Source: Ruminococcus sp. UBA1394
GTDB lineage: Bacteria > Bacillota > Clostridia > Oscillospirales > Ruminococcaceae
Direction: 5' to 3'
NCBI GenBank assembly: GCA_002305725.1
Contig: DBQM01000046.1
Span: 3,224-15,303, forward strand
Length of the DNA: 12,080 nt
The position numbers and the translations under genes are program-made. The notes beneath the pieces were generated by a model. That model did no database searches. It saw nothing but the letters and a program-made list of their open reading frames with translations, and was not told the DNA's origin. Shown here in pieces: positions 1-6,912 of the stretch (the first letter of the stretch is position 1; each line of letters starts with the position of its first letter).

Positions 1-25
1 CAGCCGCTAATTGTGCGGTGTTGCC

Positions 26-772
26 TTAATGACAGCCGTGTGAACCGCAGGTGTGAGCGCCGTCACCGTGTTCGTGGTCATGATGGCTGCATTTCACATC
101 AGGGTCATATCCGAGTGTACCTGCTAAAAATGCCTGTACTGCATCGTCTGCACTTCCGCTTGCACCGCCGTATAGTCTGATGCCTGCCTGTGCAAGAGCT
201 GTCTGTGCCCCGCCGCCGATACCGCCGCAGATAAGAGTATCCACCTTGTTCATTGCAAGAAATCCCGCAAGGGCGCCGTGACCGTTTCCCATTGTAAAAA
301 CAATTTCTTCTCTGACGATTTTTCCGTCCTCAACATCATAAAGCTTGAATTGTTCTGTATGTCCGAAGTGCTGGAAAATCTGTCCGTTTTCATAGGTGAC
401 TGCAATTCTCATAGTATTATTTCCTTTCTCAGTATAAGCATGATTTCCGGTTTGCTTTCTGCATATTCCTCCACACCCTCCGCCTCTGCATAAACGGTAA
501 TTTCCGCCTGTTACGATAAGCTTTTTGCCGTTTACAATACAGTCGGCGATTTTTATTCGTGCTGAGTTGTATATCTCAGTTGCGGTTGTACGGGAAACAT
601 CCATCTGCTGAGCTGCCTGGGAATGAGTAAGCTGCTGAAGGTCCACAAGACGTATGGCTTCATATTCATCGACAGTCAGTATGACAACATCATTATTTGG
701 TATGCCTTCGGGGGAAAAAGAGTTAAACTCAGGTTCTTCACATACCCGGCGGCATCGTTGTGGTCTTGGCAT
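26..772 (-). CDS. DUF134 DNA-binding domain fused to NifX/NifB-type iron-molybdenum cofactor-binding domain
   Basis: This 248-residue protein joins two families that are often separate neighbouring genes. Residues 1-105 match DUF134: the N-terminus MPRPQRCRRV, a helix-turn-helix with SQAAQQMDVSRTT near 51-63, and a cysteine cluster CRGGGCGGIC at 95-104. Residues 121-226 match the dinitrogenase iron-molybdenum cofactor (NifX/NifB C-terminal) family: MRIAVTYENG, HFGHTEQF and the Gly-rich ICGGIGGGAQ at 181-190. The tail (228-248) is rich in His and Cys and probably binds metal. In this family such proteins are thought to bind or insert Fe-S or metal clusters, and the HTH suggests a metal-responsive regulator; no nif genes are seen here. 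The start is the ATG at 772, with GGAGG at 780-784 seven bases upstream; an in-frame TTG at 778 would only add two residues. A second ATG at 412 (NifX part) has its own GAAAGGAA site. Family calls are firm; the role is inference. Confidence 0.88.
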   Translation of the reverse strand: MPRPQRCRRVCEEPEFNSFSPEGIPNNDVVILTVDEYEAIRLVDLQQLTHSQAAQQMDVSRTTATEIYNSARIKIADCIVNGKKLIVTGGNYRLCRGGGCGGICRKQTGNHAYTEKGNNTMRIAVTYENGQIFQHFGHTEQFKLYDVEDGKIVREEIVFTMGNGHGALAGFLAMNKVDTLICGGIGGGAQTALAQAGIRLYGGASGSADDAVQAFLAGTLGYDPDVKCSHHDHEHGDGAHTCGSHGCH

Positions 773-789
773 AAACAAACCTCCGTTTC

Positions 790-830
790 CGACTATAGTC
801 GATTATAGCACATTTATGCAGAAAAGTCAA
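790..830 (-). promoter_or_regulatory. Promoter of the DUF134-NifX gene with a palindromic operator at the start site
   Basis: Read on the minus strand, TTGACT (825-830) is followed after 17 nt by TATAAT (802-807), close to the sigma-A consensus. Directly downstream is the perfect 12-bp palindrome CGACTATAGTCG (790-801), covering the expected transcription start and lying just before the ribosome site. A dimeric HTH protein bound there would block transcription; the adjacent DUF134 protein itself is the natural candidate for autoregulation. The promoter is clear; the operator role is inferred. Confidence 0.75.
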
Positions 831-849
831 TCAAAATGTTACCGGAAAC

Positions 850-1707
850 TCATCTCTCAAACGATTTAAAATACTCCACTGCATATTCTGAAAAAGGTGT
901 GTCAAGATAAACATAGTTGAATTCACGGGAAATATCCCATTCTTTTACTCTGAACTCCGCAAGAGCGCTGTTGTTTTCCTTTATGGCACGGTAAGCAAAA
1001 GTAATGCAGTTATTCTTTTCAAGCAGCTTTGTAATAAGTCCGAAATTGCTTATGGTGGTGATTCTACGGAACTCCTCAAATGAATGATTGCTTTCAGCAA
1101 GCAGCTGCTGAAGAATACTTTTTGTACCGCTGCCGTCTTCACGCAGTATCAGATTTTCATTCCATATCTCATTAAGTGAAACTGTACGGTCTGCAAAAAG
1201 GTGATTTGCTCCGCAGATACCTGTAAACGGTTCTTTCCGGTAAAGCTGTGAAGCGTATCTGCTTTTGTCGAAAAATCCCTCTATAAGCGCAAAGTCAATT
1301 TCGCCGTCTGACAGGGATAAAAGCAGATTATCCGTGTTCTCAACCTTTACGGATATGCTGTTGCCGGGCTGACTGAGAAATGCTGATATATGCTCCGGGA
1401 TAACATATTCACCTATGGTTTTTGTTGCACCGACAGAAAGGCTGATACCGTCCTTTTGATTAAGCTGTGATTTTAATTTCTTTTCCTGATACAGAACATT
1501 TTCGGCATATTTTTTCATAAGCTGAGCCTCGTCGGTCATTTTCAGACTTCTGCGGTCGTAGATAAAAAGCTTGCAGCCATAGTGTTCTTCAAGATAATGT
1601 ATATGCTGTGTTACTGCCGGCTGAGTCATATTCAGTATCTCGGCTGTTTTCCGGTAGTTCATAACTCTGCAGAGAGTCAGAAAGGTTTCAATTCTTGTAT
1701 CAATCAT
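850..1707 (-). CDS. LysR-type transcriptional regulator
   Basis: This 285-residue protein has the usual LysR length and layout. The N-terminal winged HTH (about 1-60) includes MNYRKTAEILNMTQPAVTQHI, LEEHYGCKLFIYDRR and KMTDEAQ; the rest is a periplasmic-binding-protein-like effector domain starting near SLSVGATKTIGEYVIP. It resembles the CysL/YeiE group, whose members regulate sulfur-related genes. ATG at 1707 is chosen because family members start three residues before the first helix; the GTG at 1716 is an alternative. It is divergent from the YeiH-type transporter, a pairing common in bacteria, and two matching operators lie between them, so it very likely activates that gene and represses itself. 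The effector ligand is unknown. Confidence 0.92.
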   Translation of the reverse strand: MIDTRIETFLTLCRVMNYRKTAEILNMTQPAVTQHIHYLEEHYGCKLFIYDRRSLKMTDEAQLMKKYAENVLYQEKKLKSQLNQKDGISLSVGATKTIGEYVIPEHISAFLSQPGNSISVKVENTDNLLLSLSDGEIDFALIEGFFDKSRYASQLYRKEPFTGICGANHLFADRTVSLNEIWNENLILREDGSGTKSILQQLLAESNHSFEEFRRITTISNFGLITKLLEKNNCITFAYRAIKENNSALAEFRVKEWDISREFNYVYLDTPFSEYAVEYFKSFER

Positions 1708-1723
1708 AGTTTTCACCGTTCCA

Positions 1724-1775
1724 ATGATAAATATTACTTATCATCTGATATTAAATGATAATTTGATTTTATCAT
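1724..1775. promoter_or_regulatory. Two identical LysR-box operators
   Basis: ATGATAA-N7-TTATCAT occurs twice, at 1724-1744 and 1755-1775, as perfect 21-bp dyads of the T-N11-A type. Their centres are 31 bp apart, about three helical turns, so both lie on the same DNA face. Relative to the predicted transporter start (about 1798) the centres are near -64 and -33, matching the recognition and activation sites known for LysR-type regulators. A further imperfect half-site GTGATAA is at 1782-1788. Confidence 0.85.
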
Positions 1776-1791
1776 AAAAGTGTGATAAAAT
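1763..1791 (+). promoter_or_regulatory. Promoter of the YeiH-family transporter gene
   Basis: TTGATT (1763-1768), a 17-nt spacer and TAAAAT (1786-1791) form a plausible sigma-A promoter. The -35 element sits inside the second LysR box, as expected for a LysR-activated promoter. The ribosome site GAAAGGA (1811-1817) follows, 10 nt before the ATG. Confidence 0.7.
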
Positions 1792-1827
1792 CAATAGGAA
1801 AGATAAAAAAGAAAGGATTTTTTATAT

Positions 1828-2859
1828 ATGGAAACAATCAGAAAAGCGGGAAAGCTTGTTCCGGGATTTGCTCTGGCACTTGTTATATCGGCAGTTGCGA
1901 AACTTACAGAAAGCTTAATGCCGGTTCATCTTATCGGTGCGTCGGTTATCGCACTTTTCATAGGAATGATAATCAATCATTTCCGGAAACCAGACGAATT
2001 ATTCTCACCGGGACTGAAATTCACATCAAAAAAGATACTGAAATTTGCGATAATTCTTCTTGGTGCAAGCCTTAATATCAGAATTGTTCTTGAAGTGGGC
2101 AAAATGTCATTGTGTGTTATGGTGTTTACTCTGCTGACCTGCTTTGGCATCGGTCATTTTGTCGGCAGGGCTCTGAAAATAAACTGGAAACTTTCAAACC
2201 TCATTTCTGCCGGTACCGGCATCTGCGGCGGTTCAGCCATTGCCGCAATTGCTCCGGCTATTGATGCAGATGACAGCGACATAGCGTATGCAATGTCAGC
2301 AACGTTTCTTTTTGATATGGCAATGATAGTACTGTTTCCCATTATGGGACAGGCAATGGGACTTTCAGATATGGCTTACGGATTGTGGGCAGGGACAGCA
2401 GTAAACGATACTTCCAGCGTTGTGGCAGCAGGTTATGCTTTTTCAGAAGCGGCAGGGGATTTTGCAACTATGGTAAAGCTTACACGCACACTTTCAATCA
2501 TTCCGACAGTTATCGCCTTTGCGCTGATTTCCGCACATCTGAAAAGAAAAGAGGCAGGCGCAGGCGGAGAAACAGTTAAGGCAAAATTCAGCCTTACCAA
2601 AATAATTCCATGGTTTATCCTCGGCTTTTTAGCACTTGCAGTAATAAACAGCTTCGGCGTGATACCGGAAGCGGTTTCTTCGGGCATGAAAGACGTAAGT
2701 AAGTTTCTCATGGTTTCCGCACTTGCGGCAATTGGTCTTAATACAAGTTTCAGGGATATGAAAAAATCCGGTTTTGCCCCTATGCTCCATGGTTTTGTTA
2801 TTTCCGCACTTGTGGTTATCGTGGCAATTGCTGTTGAATATTTTATGGGGATTGTGTAA
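1828..2859 (+). CDS. UPF0324/YeiH-family putative sulfate exporter-type membrane protein
   Basis: This 343-residue, highly hydrophobic protein has about ten predicted membrane helices. Signature stretches of the YeiH/UPF0324 (PSE) family are present: LIGASVIALFIGMIINH near 35-51, KFAIILLGASLNI near 72-83, the re-entrant-like GTGICGGSAIAAIAP at 129-143, and GTAVNDTSSVVAAG at 189-202. A soluble loop rich in Lys and Gly lies at 238-253. The family is annotated as a putative sulfate exporter; the true substrate here cannot be told from sequence. It sits in the cytoplasmic membrane. It is transcribed alone, divergent from the LysR regulator, and ends in a bidirectional terminator after a palindromic repeat. 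Confidence 0.9.
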   Translation: METIRKAGKLVPGFALALVISAVAKLTESLMPVHLIGASVIALFIGMIINHFRKPDELFSPGLKFTSKKILKFAIILLGASLNIRIVLEVGKMSLCVMVFTLLTCFGIGHFVGRALKINWKLSNLISAGTGICGGSAIAAIAPAIDADDSDIAYAMSATFLFDMAMIVLFPIMGQAMGLSDMAYGLWAGTAVNDTSSVVAAGYAFSEAAGDFATMVKLTRTLSIIPTVIAFALISAHLKRKEAGAGGETVKAKFSLTKIIPWFILGFLALAVINSFGVIPEAVSSGMKDVSKFLMVSALAAIGLNTSFRDMKKSGFAPMLHGFVISALVVIVAIAVEYFMGIV

Positions 2860-2860
2860 A

Positions 2861-2990
2861 TTATAGTAAGCGAAAAATTTATTTTGCGTTCACTATTAGC
2901 CGATACGCACGGAGCGAACGAAGTAAGCGGATGTGCGAGGCAATAAAAATAAACATAGTGAACGTAAAAATTTTTTTGGGTTCACTATAA
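2861..2990. repeat. MITE-like nested palindromic element, 130 bp
   Basis: The two 37-nt ends (2861-2897 and 2954-2990) are inverted copies matching at 27 of 37 positions, both beginning TTATAGT. Each arm is itself partly palindromic (AGTRARC outward, CGTTCACTAT inward). The centre adds GCC/GGC (2899-2901, 2939-2941) and CGCAC/GTGCG (2906-2910, 2933-2937) pairs. There is no coding sequence. The nested structure at a convergent gene end fits a non-autonomous mobile palindrome; no second copy is present in this window. Confidence 0.6.
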
Positions 2991-3014
2991 TTATAGCTGA
3001 ATTCTGACAGGAAA

Positions 3015-3050
3015 AGGCGGAGGATATCAGTTCCTCCGCCTGATTTATTT
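3015..3050. terminator. Bidirectional rho-independent terminator
   Basis: A perfect 10-bp stem AGGCGGAGGA/TCCTCCGCCT (3015-3024, 3032-3041) has a 7-nt loop. On the plus strand it is followed by GATTTATTT, and on the minus strand by TTTTCC, so it can end both the transporter transcript and the convergent macro-HTH transcript. Confidence 0.85.
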
Positions 3051-3141
3051 ATGAGAACCTGCTGACTTTTATATCGTGCAGTGTTGTAAAGCGAATTATA
3101 GCCGGCTTCATTTTTCTGAACAGAATATTATGTATGGAATG

Positions 3142-4257
3142 TTACTGTCCTCTTTCAGCTTTCGGTTTCTTTTCTTCTTTAACCAGTCCTTTCATGTCCG
3201 GAAACATATTATGTACTTTTTCAGTAACCGTTTTAAAATCATATTCCCCGGGACTGATAAGACCTGCAATACAATAATCACGTTCATCAGCAGGGTATTC
3301 ATACTCCATAGATATCATAAAACGGTACATATCTTCCGGATTCAGCTGTAATGCGATACCAAGTGCCAGAGCAGTTTCCTTTGTCTGAGGACGTGAGTTA
3401 TGGACATAGCTTTTATATCGGGAGATTGTTGAGGTGTCCACACCTATAGTTTCTGCAAGCTTATCTCTTTTTCCCGTGTATTGTGAGATGTATCCGATTC
3501 TGACTGCCATGTAAAAATCCTGTTTTGATTTTTGCGGATTCTGGTCAAGATAAGCTTTTATTTCATCATTCATTTTTTGTCTGAACTTTGTATACTCATC
3601 AGAGTATTCTGAAACCTGTACTGTTTTATCATCTTCTTTTTCCTTATAGAAAACATTTCTGAACCCGGCAGAAGATTTTTCAGCGGCGACCGCAACCGCT
3701 GCATTCATGTACGGATTTTCTGTTCTAATCCAGGTGTTGACGGCTGCATTCATTGCCTTTCTTACAAAATCGTCTTTTGTTTCAGGGAATGACAGTGAAG
3801 CAAATACAATACTCTGTGCTTTAAGTTCCTTATCTGCATAATTTAAAACATTCCGTGTGAGTTTTTGTAATAATTTCCGGTATGTTCCTGTATCTGAGTT
3901 TTTTTGCGTTATTCCCATGGGCAGAAAAACATGAATTATATGCCTGTATCCTGAATTAAATGAGGATGTCACACAGAAATCACCGTCTCTGACATACGGC
4001 GGCATCGTATTTGATACCGGACATTCAGACATAATCAGCTGTGCATTTTTTATTCGTTTTTTTAATTCCATTTCAAATTCGATTTTCTTAAATATATGTC
4101 TGGTAACAGGATTTGGATTTCCGTAAATAATCAGTACATCAGCATGAAGCTTTGTCACATCTTCCGAAGTAATATAATACAGCAGCTTATCATTTGTTTC
4201 CTGCCGGAGATTCGTTCCGGGATTTGTCGTTGCATCTGCCAGATAATTAAAAGCCAT
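3142..4257 (-). CDS. Macro-domain-like protein with C-terminal helix-turn-helix (probable regulator)
   Basis: This is a 371-residue cytoplasmic protein with no signal or membrane segment. Residues about 31-190 follow the macro-domain pattern: TKLHADVLIIYGNPNP in place of the usual ADVIVNAAN strand and loop, CPVSNTMPPY near 79-88 in the position of the CPTG-type segment, YRHIIHVFLPMG for the conserved YVIHTVGP strand, then a helix and SIVFASLSFPETKDDFVRKAM for the SIAFPSISTG region. The binding loops are degenerate, so ADP-ribose binding or hydrolysis is uncertain. Residues about 262-305 form an XRE-like HTH (KLAETIGVDTSTISRYKS, then TALALGIALQL), followed by a helical region. The ATG has AAAGGAG upstream at 8-nt spacing. 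It is divergent from the ClpP/VirD4-like operon and probably controls it. The macro call is by pattern recognition and should be checked by structure prediction. Confidence 0.65.
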   Translation of the reverse strand: MAFNYLADATTNPGTNLRQETNDKLLYYITSEDVTKLHADVLIIYGNPNPVTRHIFKKIEFEMELKKRIKNAQLIMSECPVSNTMPPYVRDGDFCVTSSFNSGYRHIIHVFLPMGITQKNSDTGTYRKLLQKLTRNVLNYADKELKAQSIVFASLSFPETKDDFVRKAMNAAVNTWIRTENPYMNAAVAVAAEKSSAGFRNVFYKEKEDDKTVQVSEYSDEYTKFRQKMNDEIKAYLDQNPQKSKQDFYMAVRIGYISQYTGKRDKLAETIGVDTSTISRYKSYVHNSRPQTKETALALGIALQLNPEDMYRFMISMEYEYPADERDYCIAGLISPGEYDFKTVTEKVHNMFPDMKGLVKEEKKPKAERGQ

Positions 4258-4308
4258 TTTTCTTTCTCCTTTACATTGAGATCACGCTTCTGCTCAGAAC
4301 CTGTAAAA

Positions 4309-4337
4309 ATTATAACATATATAAACTGCTCCGTCAA
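4309..4337 (-). promoter_or_regulatory. Promoter of the macro-HTH gene
   Basis: On the minus strand, TTGACG (4332-4337), 17 nt, then TATAAT (4309-4314). This is near consensus and gives a leader of about 45 nt before the ATG at 4257. Confidence 0.8.
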
Positions 4338-4361
4338 TCAGATTAACAGGGTGAATTTTTT

Positions 4362-4397
4362 GTTGCAAAAAGTGTTGCAGATTTTTCTGTGTTTGCA
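4362..4397. promoter_or_regulatory. TTGCA repeats between the divergent promoters (candidate operator)
   Basis: GTTGCA occurs at 4362-4367 and again at 4374-4379, 12 nt apart, and TTGCA recurs at 4393-4397. The group lies between the -35 boxes of the two divergent promoters, where one regulator could control both. This is inferred from position and repetition only. Confidence 0.35.
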
Positions 4398-4398
4398 A

Positions 4399-4427
4399 TT
4401 TACATTTATCGCAATAATCATTATAAT
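4399..4427 (+). promoter_or_regulatory. Promoter of the ClpP/VirD4-like operon
   Basis: TTTACA (4399-4404), a 17-nt spacer and a perfect TATAAT (4422-4427) lie 40 nt before the ClpP-like ATG, with the ribosome site AGAGAGG just ahead of the start. Confidence 0.8.
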
Positions 4428-4467
4428 ATAAACACAATCTGAAATTCAAAAAAGAGAGGTTAAAAAA

Positions 4468-5049
4468 ATGAGTATTTCTGAACGTATTCTGATCGAAAAT
4501 GCAAACGGCATAACTGAAACAGAACTGAAATCGCTGAGTGCAGCGGAGGGTACCATCGCAATTTCTGAGCCGATCACATCGGAAATGTCCGTGAGATTTG
4601 CAATGATGCTTAAGCATCTTGCCAGGGAAGAAAAGGATATCACAATTCTTATAGACAGTCCGGGCGGTGAGGTAAATGCCGGACTTGTCATGTACGACAT
4701 GATACAGGCTTATCCGTTTAACATAGATATGTACTGTATTGGATTTGCGGCGAGCATGGCGGCACTATTGCTTGCGGGAGGCAGAAAAGGACACAGGTTT
4801 ATCCTGCCTCATGCACACGTTATGATACATGAACCGCTTATTGCAAACGGCTTCGGCGGCTCAGCCACCACTATTGAACGAAAGGCACAGAGTATCCTTG
4901 AAACCAAGGCTGCACTTAACAGCATACTTGCCAGGCACACAGGTAAAACTCAGGAGGAAATTGACATGGCGACTTTGTTCGACAATTTTATGACAGCTGA
5001 TGAATCAGTGGAATTCGGAATATGTGATGCAGTTAAGAGCATTTACTGA
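4468..5049 (+). CDS. ClpP-family serine peptidase (accessory paralogue)
   Basis: At 193 residues this is the normal length of a ClpP subunit. The catalytic triad is intact: Ser96 in GFAASMAA, His121 in HVMIHEP, and Asp172 in LFDNFMTADES. The substrate-strand motif LIDSPGGEVNAGL (61-73) and the C-terminal VEFGICDAV are also typical. ClpP forms barrel-shaped tetradecamers that degrade proteins delivered by a Clp ATPase in the cytoplasm. No clpX, clpA or clpC gene is nearby, and the first partner in the operon is instead a VirD4-like ATPase (16-nt gap). This differs from the housekeeping clpP, which usually sits beside clpX or tig, and suggests an accessory role. The N-terminus differs from the usual VPMVIE-type axial loop. 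Fold and activity are well supported; targets are unknown. Confidence 0.88.
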   Translation: MSISERILIENANGITETELKSLSAAEGTIAISEPITSEMSVRFAMMLKHLAREEKDITILIDSPGGEVNAGLVMYDMIQAYPFNIDMYCIGFAASMAALLLAGGRKGHRFILPHAHVMIHEPLIANGFGGSATTIERKAQSILETKAALNSILARHTGKTQEEIDMATLFDNFMTADESVEFGICDAVKSIY

Positions 5050-5065
5050 TAAGGAGGAACAGACT

Positions 5066-6397
5066 ATGAGAGAACCGCAGAATTTTGAAAAGAATATCCG
5101 CAATGCCTCAGAAAGCAAAAGCATGATACTGCCAAACGGCGACATTGTCAGCATGGACGGATACAGCACAAGACTGAACAACAATGTCATTGCAATGGGA
5201 ACATCAGGTGCAAGCAAGACAAGAAGTGTTGTGACGCCGAATTTACTTGCAGGGGTCGGCAGTTATATTATCTCAGACCCGAAAGGGAATCTGCACAGCA
5301 AGTACAGAAGATACCTGGAGGAGAGGGGATATGAGGTAATACGCCTTGACTTTATTCATCCGGAAAAGTCGGACGGCTACAATCCTTTCTCATACATTAA
5401 TACTCCGTCTGAAATTATGAAGCTGTCACATTACCTGACCTATGGGGGTAAAAAAACTGATTCCCGTGCTGATCCGTACTGGGATAATAATGCTGAGATT
5501 TTATTATCTGCAATAATTGGATATATGGTGGAATCGGGAATGCCCGACTGTGAGAAAAATATATCTGCCATAACCGGACTGTTGTCTATGATAAACGCAC
5601 AGAAAATAGAAGACGGAGAAAATTGTAAGTTTGATAATAAGATAAATGAATTGAGAAATGACGAAAAAGAACCGTGGTGTTATATGCAGTACCAGAAAAT
5701 CAAACAGGCACCGGCCAAAACTCTCGACTGTATTCTTACAACCGTTTACGCAAATCTCGGCTCCCTTGATACACCTGAGATAAACGAAATGATGTTAAAG
5801 GAAACAATAGATTTCAGTATGATCGGCAGAGAAAAGACAGCCGTATTTGTTGAGGTGAGCGATACAGACCGCTCCAGAGATACACTGGTTAACACTTTCT
5901 ATACCCAGGCTATGAACGCTCTCTGCACCTTTGCAGATGAGGAATGTCCTGACAGCCGTCTTCCTGTTCCTGTCCGCTTTATGCTTGATGATTTCGGAAC
6001 GAACTGCCGTATTGATGGCTTTGAAAATATGATTTCAAACATTCGCTCGCGTAACATCTCAGCAATGATAGTTTTACAGTCTGAATCCCAGCTTGAAAAC
6101 GGGTATGGTTTCAGTGCGCACACCATTATGGACAACTGTGATACATTCATCTACATGGGCGGAAATGACGTCGAAACCGCACTGACCATATCCAGAAGAG
6201 CAAACAAGTCCCTGACTCAGATACTGGATATGCCGGTGGGAACAAACTGGGTGTTCAGACGAGGAGATAAACCCAGATTCTCCCGTACAATTGACCTTGA
6301 TGAATACACGGAAATGCCTTGCGAAACAGTCCGGACCCGTAAATATAAGGACAGTTTCTGGAATACAGATGATATGAAAATTATTCAGGAATTCTGA
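5066..6397 (+). CDS. Soluble VirD4/TraG-like ATPase (type IV coupling protein family)
   Basis: The start is the ATG at 5066 with a perfect AAGGAGG at 5051-5057; an in-frame ATG at 5000 lies inside the ClpP-like gene and is rejected. The 443-residue protein carries the coupling-protein ATPase core: Walker A GTSGASKT at 45-52 (Ser where Gly is usual before Lys), SDPKGNL at 70-76, the AAD-like insertion about 120-200, the TAVFVEVSDTDRS strand at 258-270, Walker B RFMLDDFG at 304-311, the sensor stretch IVLQSESQLENGYG, and a late SRRANKS. Coupling proteins are hexameric DNA pumps in conjugation, normally about 550-650 residues with N-terminal membrane helices. Here those helices are absent and no relaxase or VirB4 is present. 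It could be a remnant of a conjugative element or part of a standalone system with the ClpP-like protein upstream. Family membership is firm, function open. Confidence 0.85.
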   Translation: MREPQNFEKNIRNASESKSMILPNGDIVSMDGYSTRLNNNVIAMGTSGASKTRSVVTPNLLAGVGSYIISDPKGNLHSKYRRYLEERGYEVIRLDFIHPEKSDGYNPFSYINTPSEIMKLSHYLTYGGKKTDSRADPYWDNNAEILLSAIIGYMVESGMPDCEKNISAITGLLSMINAQKIEDGENCKFDNKINELRNDEKEPWCYMQYQKIKQAPAKTLDCILTTVYANLGSLDTPEINEMMLKETIDFSMIGREKTAVFVEVSDTDRSRDTLVNTFYTQAMNALCTFADEECPDSRLPVPVRFMLDDFGTNCRIDGFENMISNIRSRNISAMIVLQSESQLENGYGFSAHTIMDNCDTFIYMGGNDVETALTISRRANKSLTQILDMPVGTNWVFRRGDKPRFSRTIDLDEYTEMPCETVRTRKYKDSFWNTDDMKIIQEF

Positions 6398-6517
6398 TGA
6401 AGGGATCAGCAGGTATGTTTTAAAGGTGCAGGACACCGACGTTATACCGCCCGGCGCCGACGGAAAGCGTCTATCTGCAAAGACAGGCCTGCAAATAACT
6501 ATAAGGAGAAAAAAGCA
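6398..6517 (+). other. GC-rich gap between the VirD4-like and DUF6075-like genes, possible tiny ORF
   Basis: No established gene is seen in these 120 nt. One frame stays open from 6378 and ends in a TGA (6519-6521) overlapping the next start as ATGA, a layout typical of translational coupling. From GTG at 6426 it would give 31 residues (VQDTDVIPPGADGKRLSA at its start), but it has no good ribosome site at normal distance. A perfect CAGGCCTG palindrome lies near 6485. The stretch is richer in GC than its surroundings. It may be a small gene, a decayed fragment, or spacer. Confidence 0.25.
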
Positions 6518-6901
6518 ATGACCGAAAGAATTTTTGACGGAAATGAGCACTGGCTCACCTTTACTGAGATTCTGAACAAGATGAAGAAGTCAGACGTTTA
6601 TCATATTAGCGTGGCTTATTTGCTCGCCCTCGATACAGTTACACGGCAGCATGTCAATGATGTTTTTGACTTCGGGGAAGATTGTATCAGGCTCGAATCC
6701 CTTGAAAAGCCATGGCAGACAGGCACATCACGCAAGACAACACGTCTTGCATTTAACCTTTGGAACGGCTGCCATTCAGACAGCGGAGATACAGACCAGT
6801 CATGCAGGCTTTATGCAGTTGACGAGATATTTTGCTGTCAGTATGCTCCGTATTACTGGCAGGCTCTTCAGATCAGATTCCCTGAGAGCTGCGGAAAGTG
6901 A
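6518..6901 (+). CDS. DUF6075-like protein
   Basis: This 127-residue soluble protein carries the pattern I associate with DUF6075: YHISVAYLLALDTVTRQHVNDVFDFG near 28-53, the very conserved WQTGTSRKTTRLAFNLWNG at 66-84, and a C-terminal FCCQYAPYYWQALQIRFPE. The family is widespread in Clostridia, often on mobile or accessory segments, and has no known function. Its ribosome site AAGGAG (6503-6508) is ideal. It follows the VirD4-like gene on the same strand after 120 nt and is followed by a 43-residue ORF after 11 nt, so all are probably one transcript. The family name is from memory of the motif and should be checked against Pfam. Confidence 0.7.
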   Translation: MTERIFDGNEHWLTFTEILNKMKKSDVYHISVAYLLALDTVTRQHVNDVFDFGEDCIRLESLEKPWQTGTSRKTTRLAFNLWNGCHSDSGDTDQSCRLYAVDEIFCCQYAPYYWQALQIRFPESCGK

Positions 6902-6912
6902 GGTTGATTATT

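Noticed and set aside
2861..2990. CRISPR-like or tandem repeat array
   Set aside because: There are no regularly spaced direct repeats; the structure is a single nested inverted repeat.
5000..5065. Upstream ATG extending the VirD4-like protein by 22 residues
   Set aside because: It lies inside the ClpP-like gene without a ribosome site, while ATG 5066 has a perfect AAGGAGG.
6074..6550. Minus-strand frame of 158 residues
   Set aside because: It lies antisense to the VirD4-like and DUF6075-like genes and has no start context or recognisable domain.
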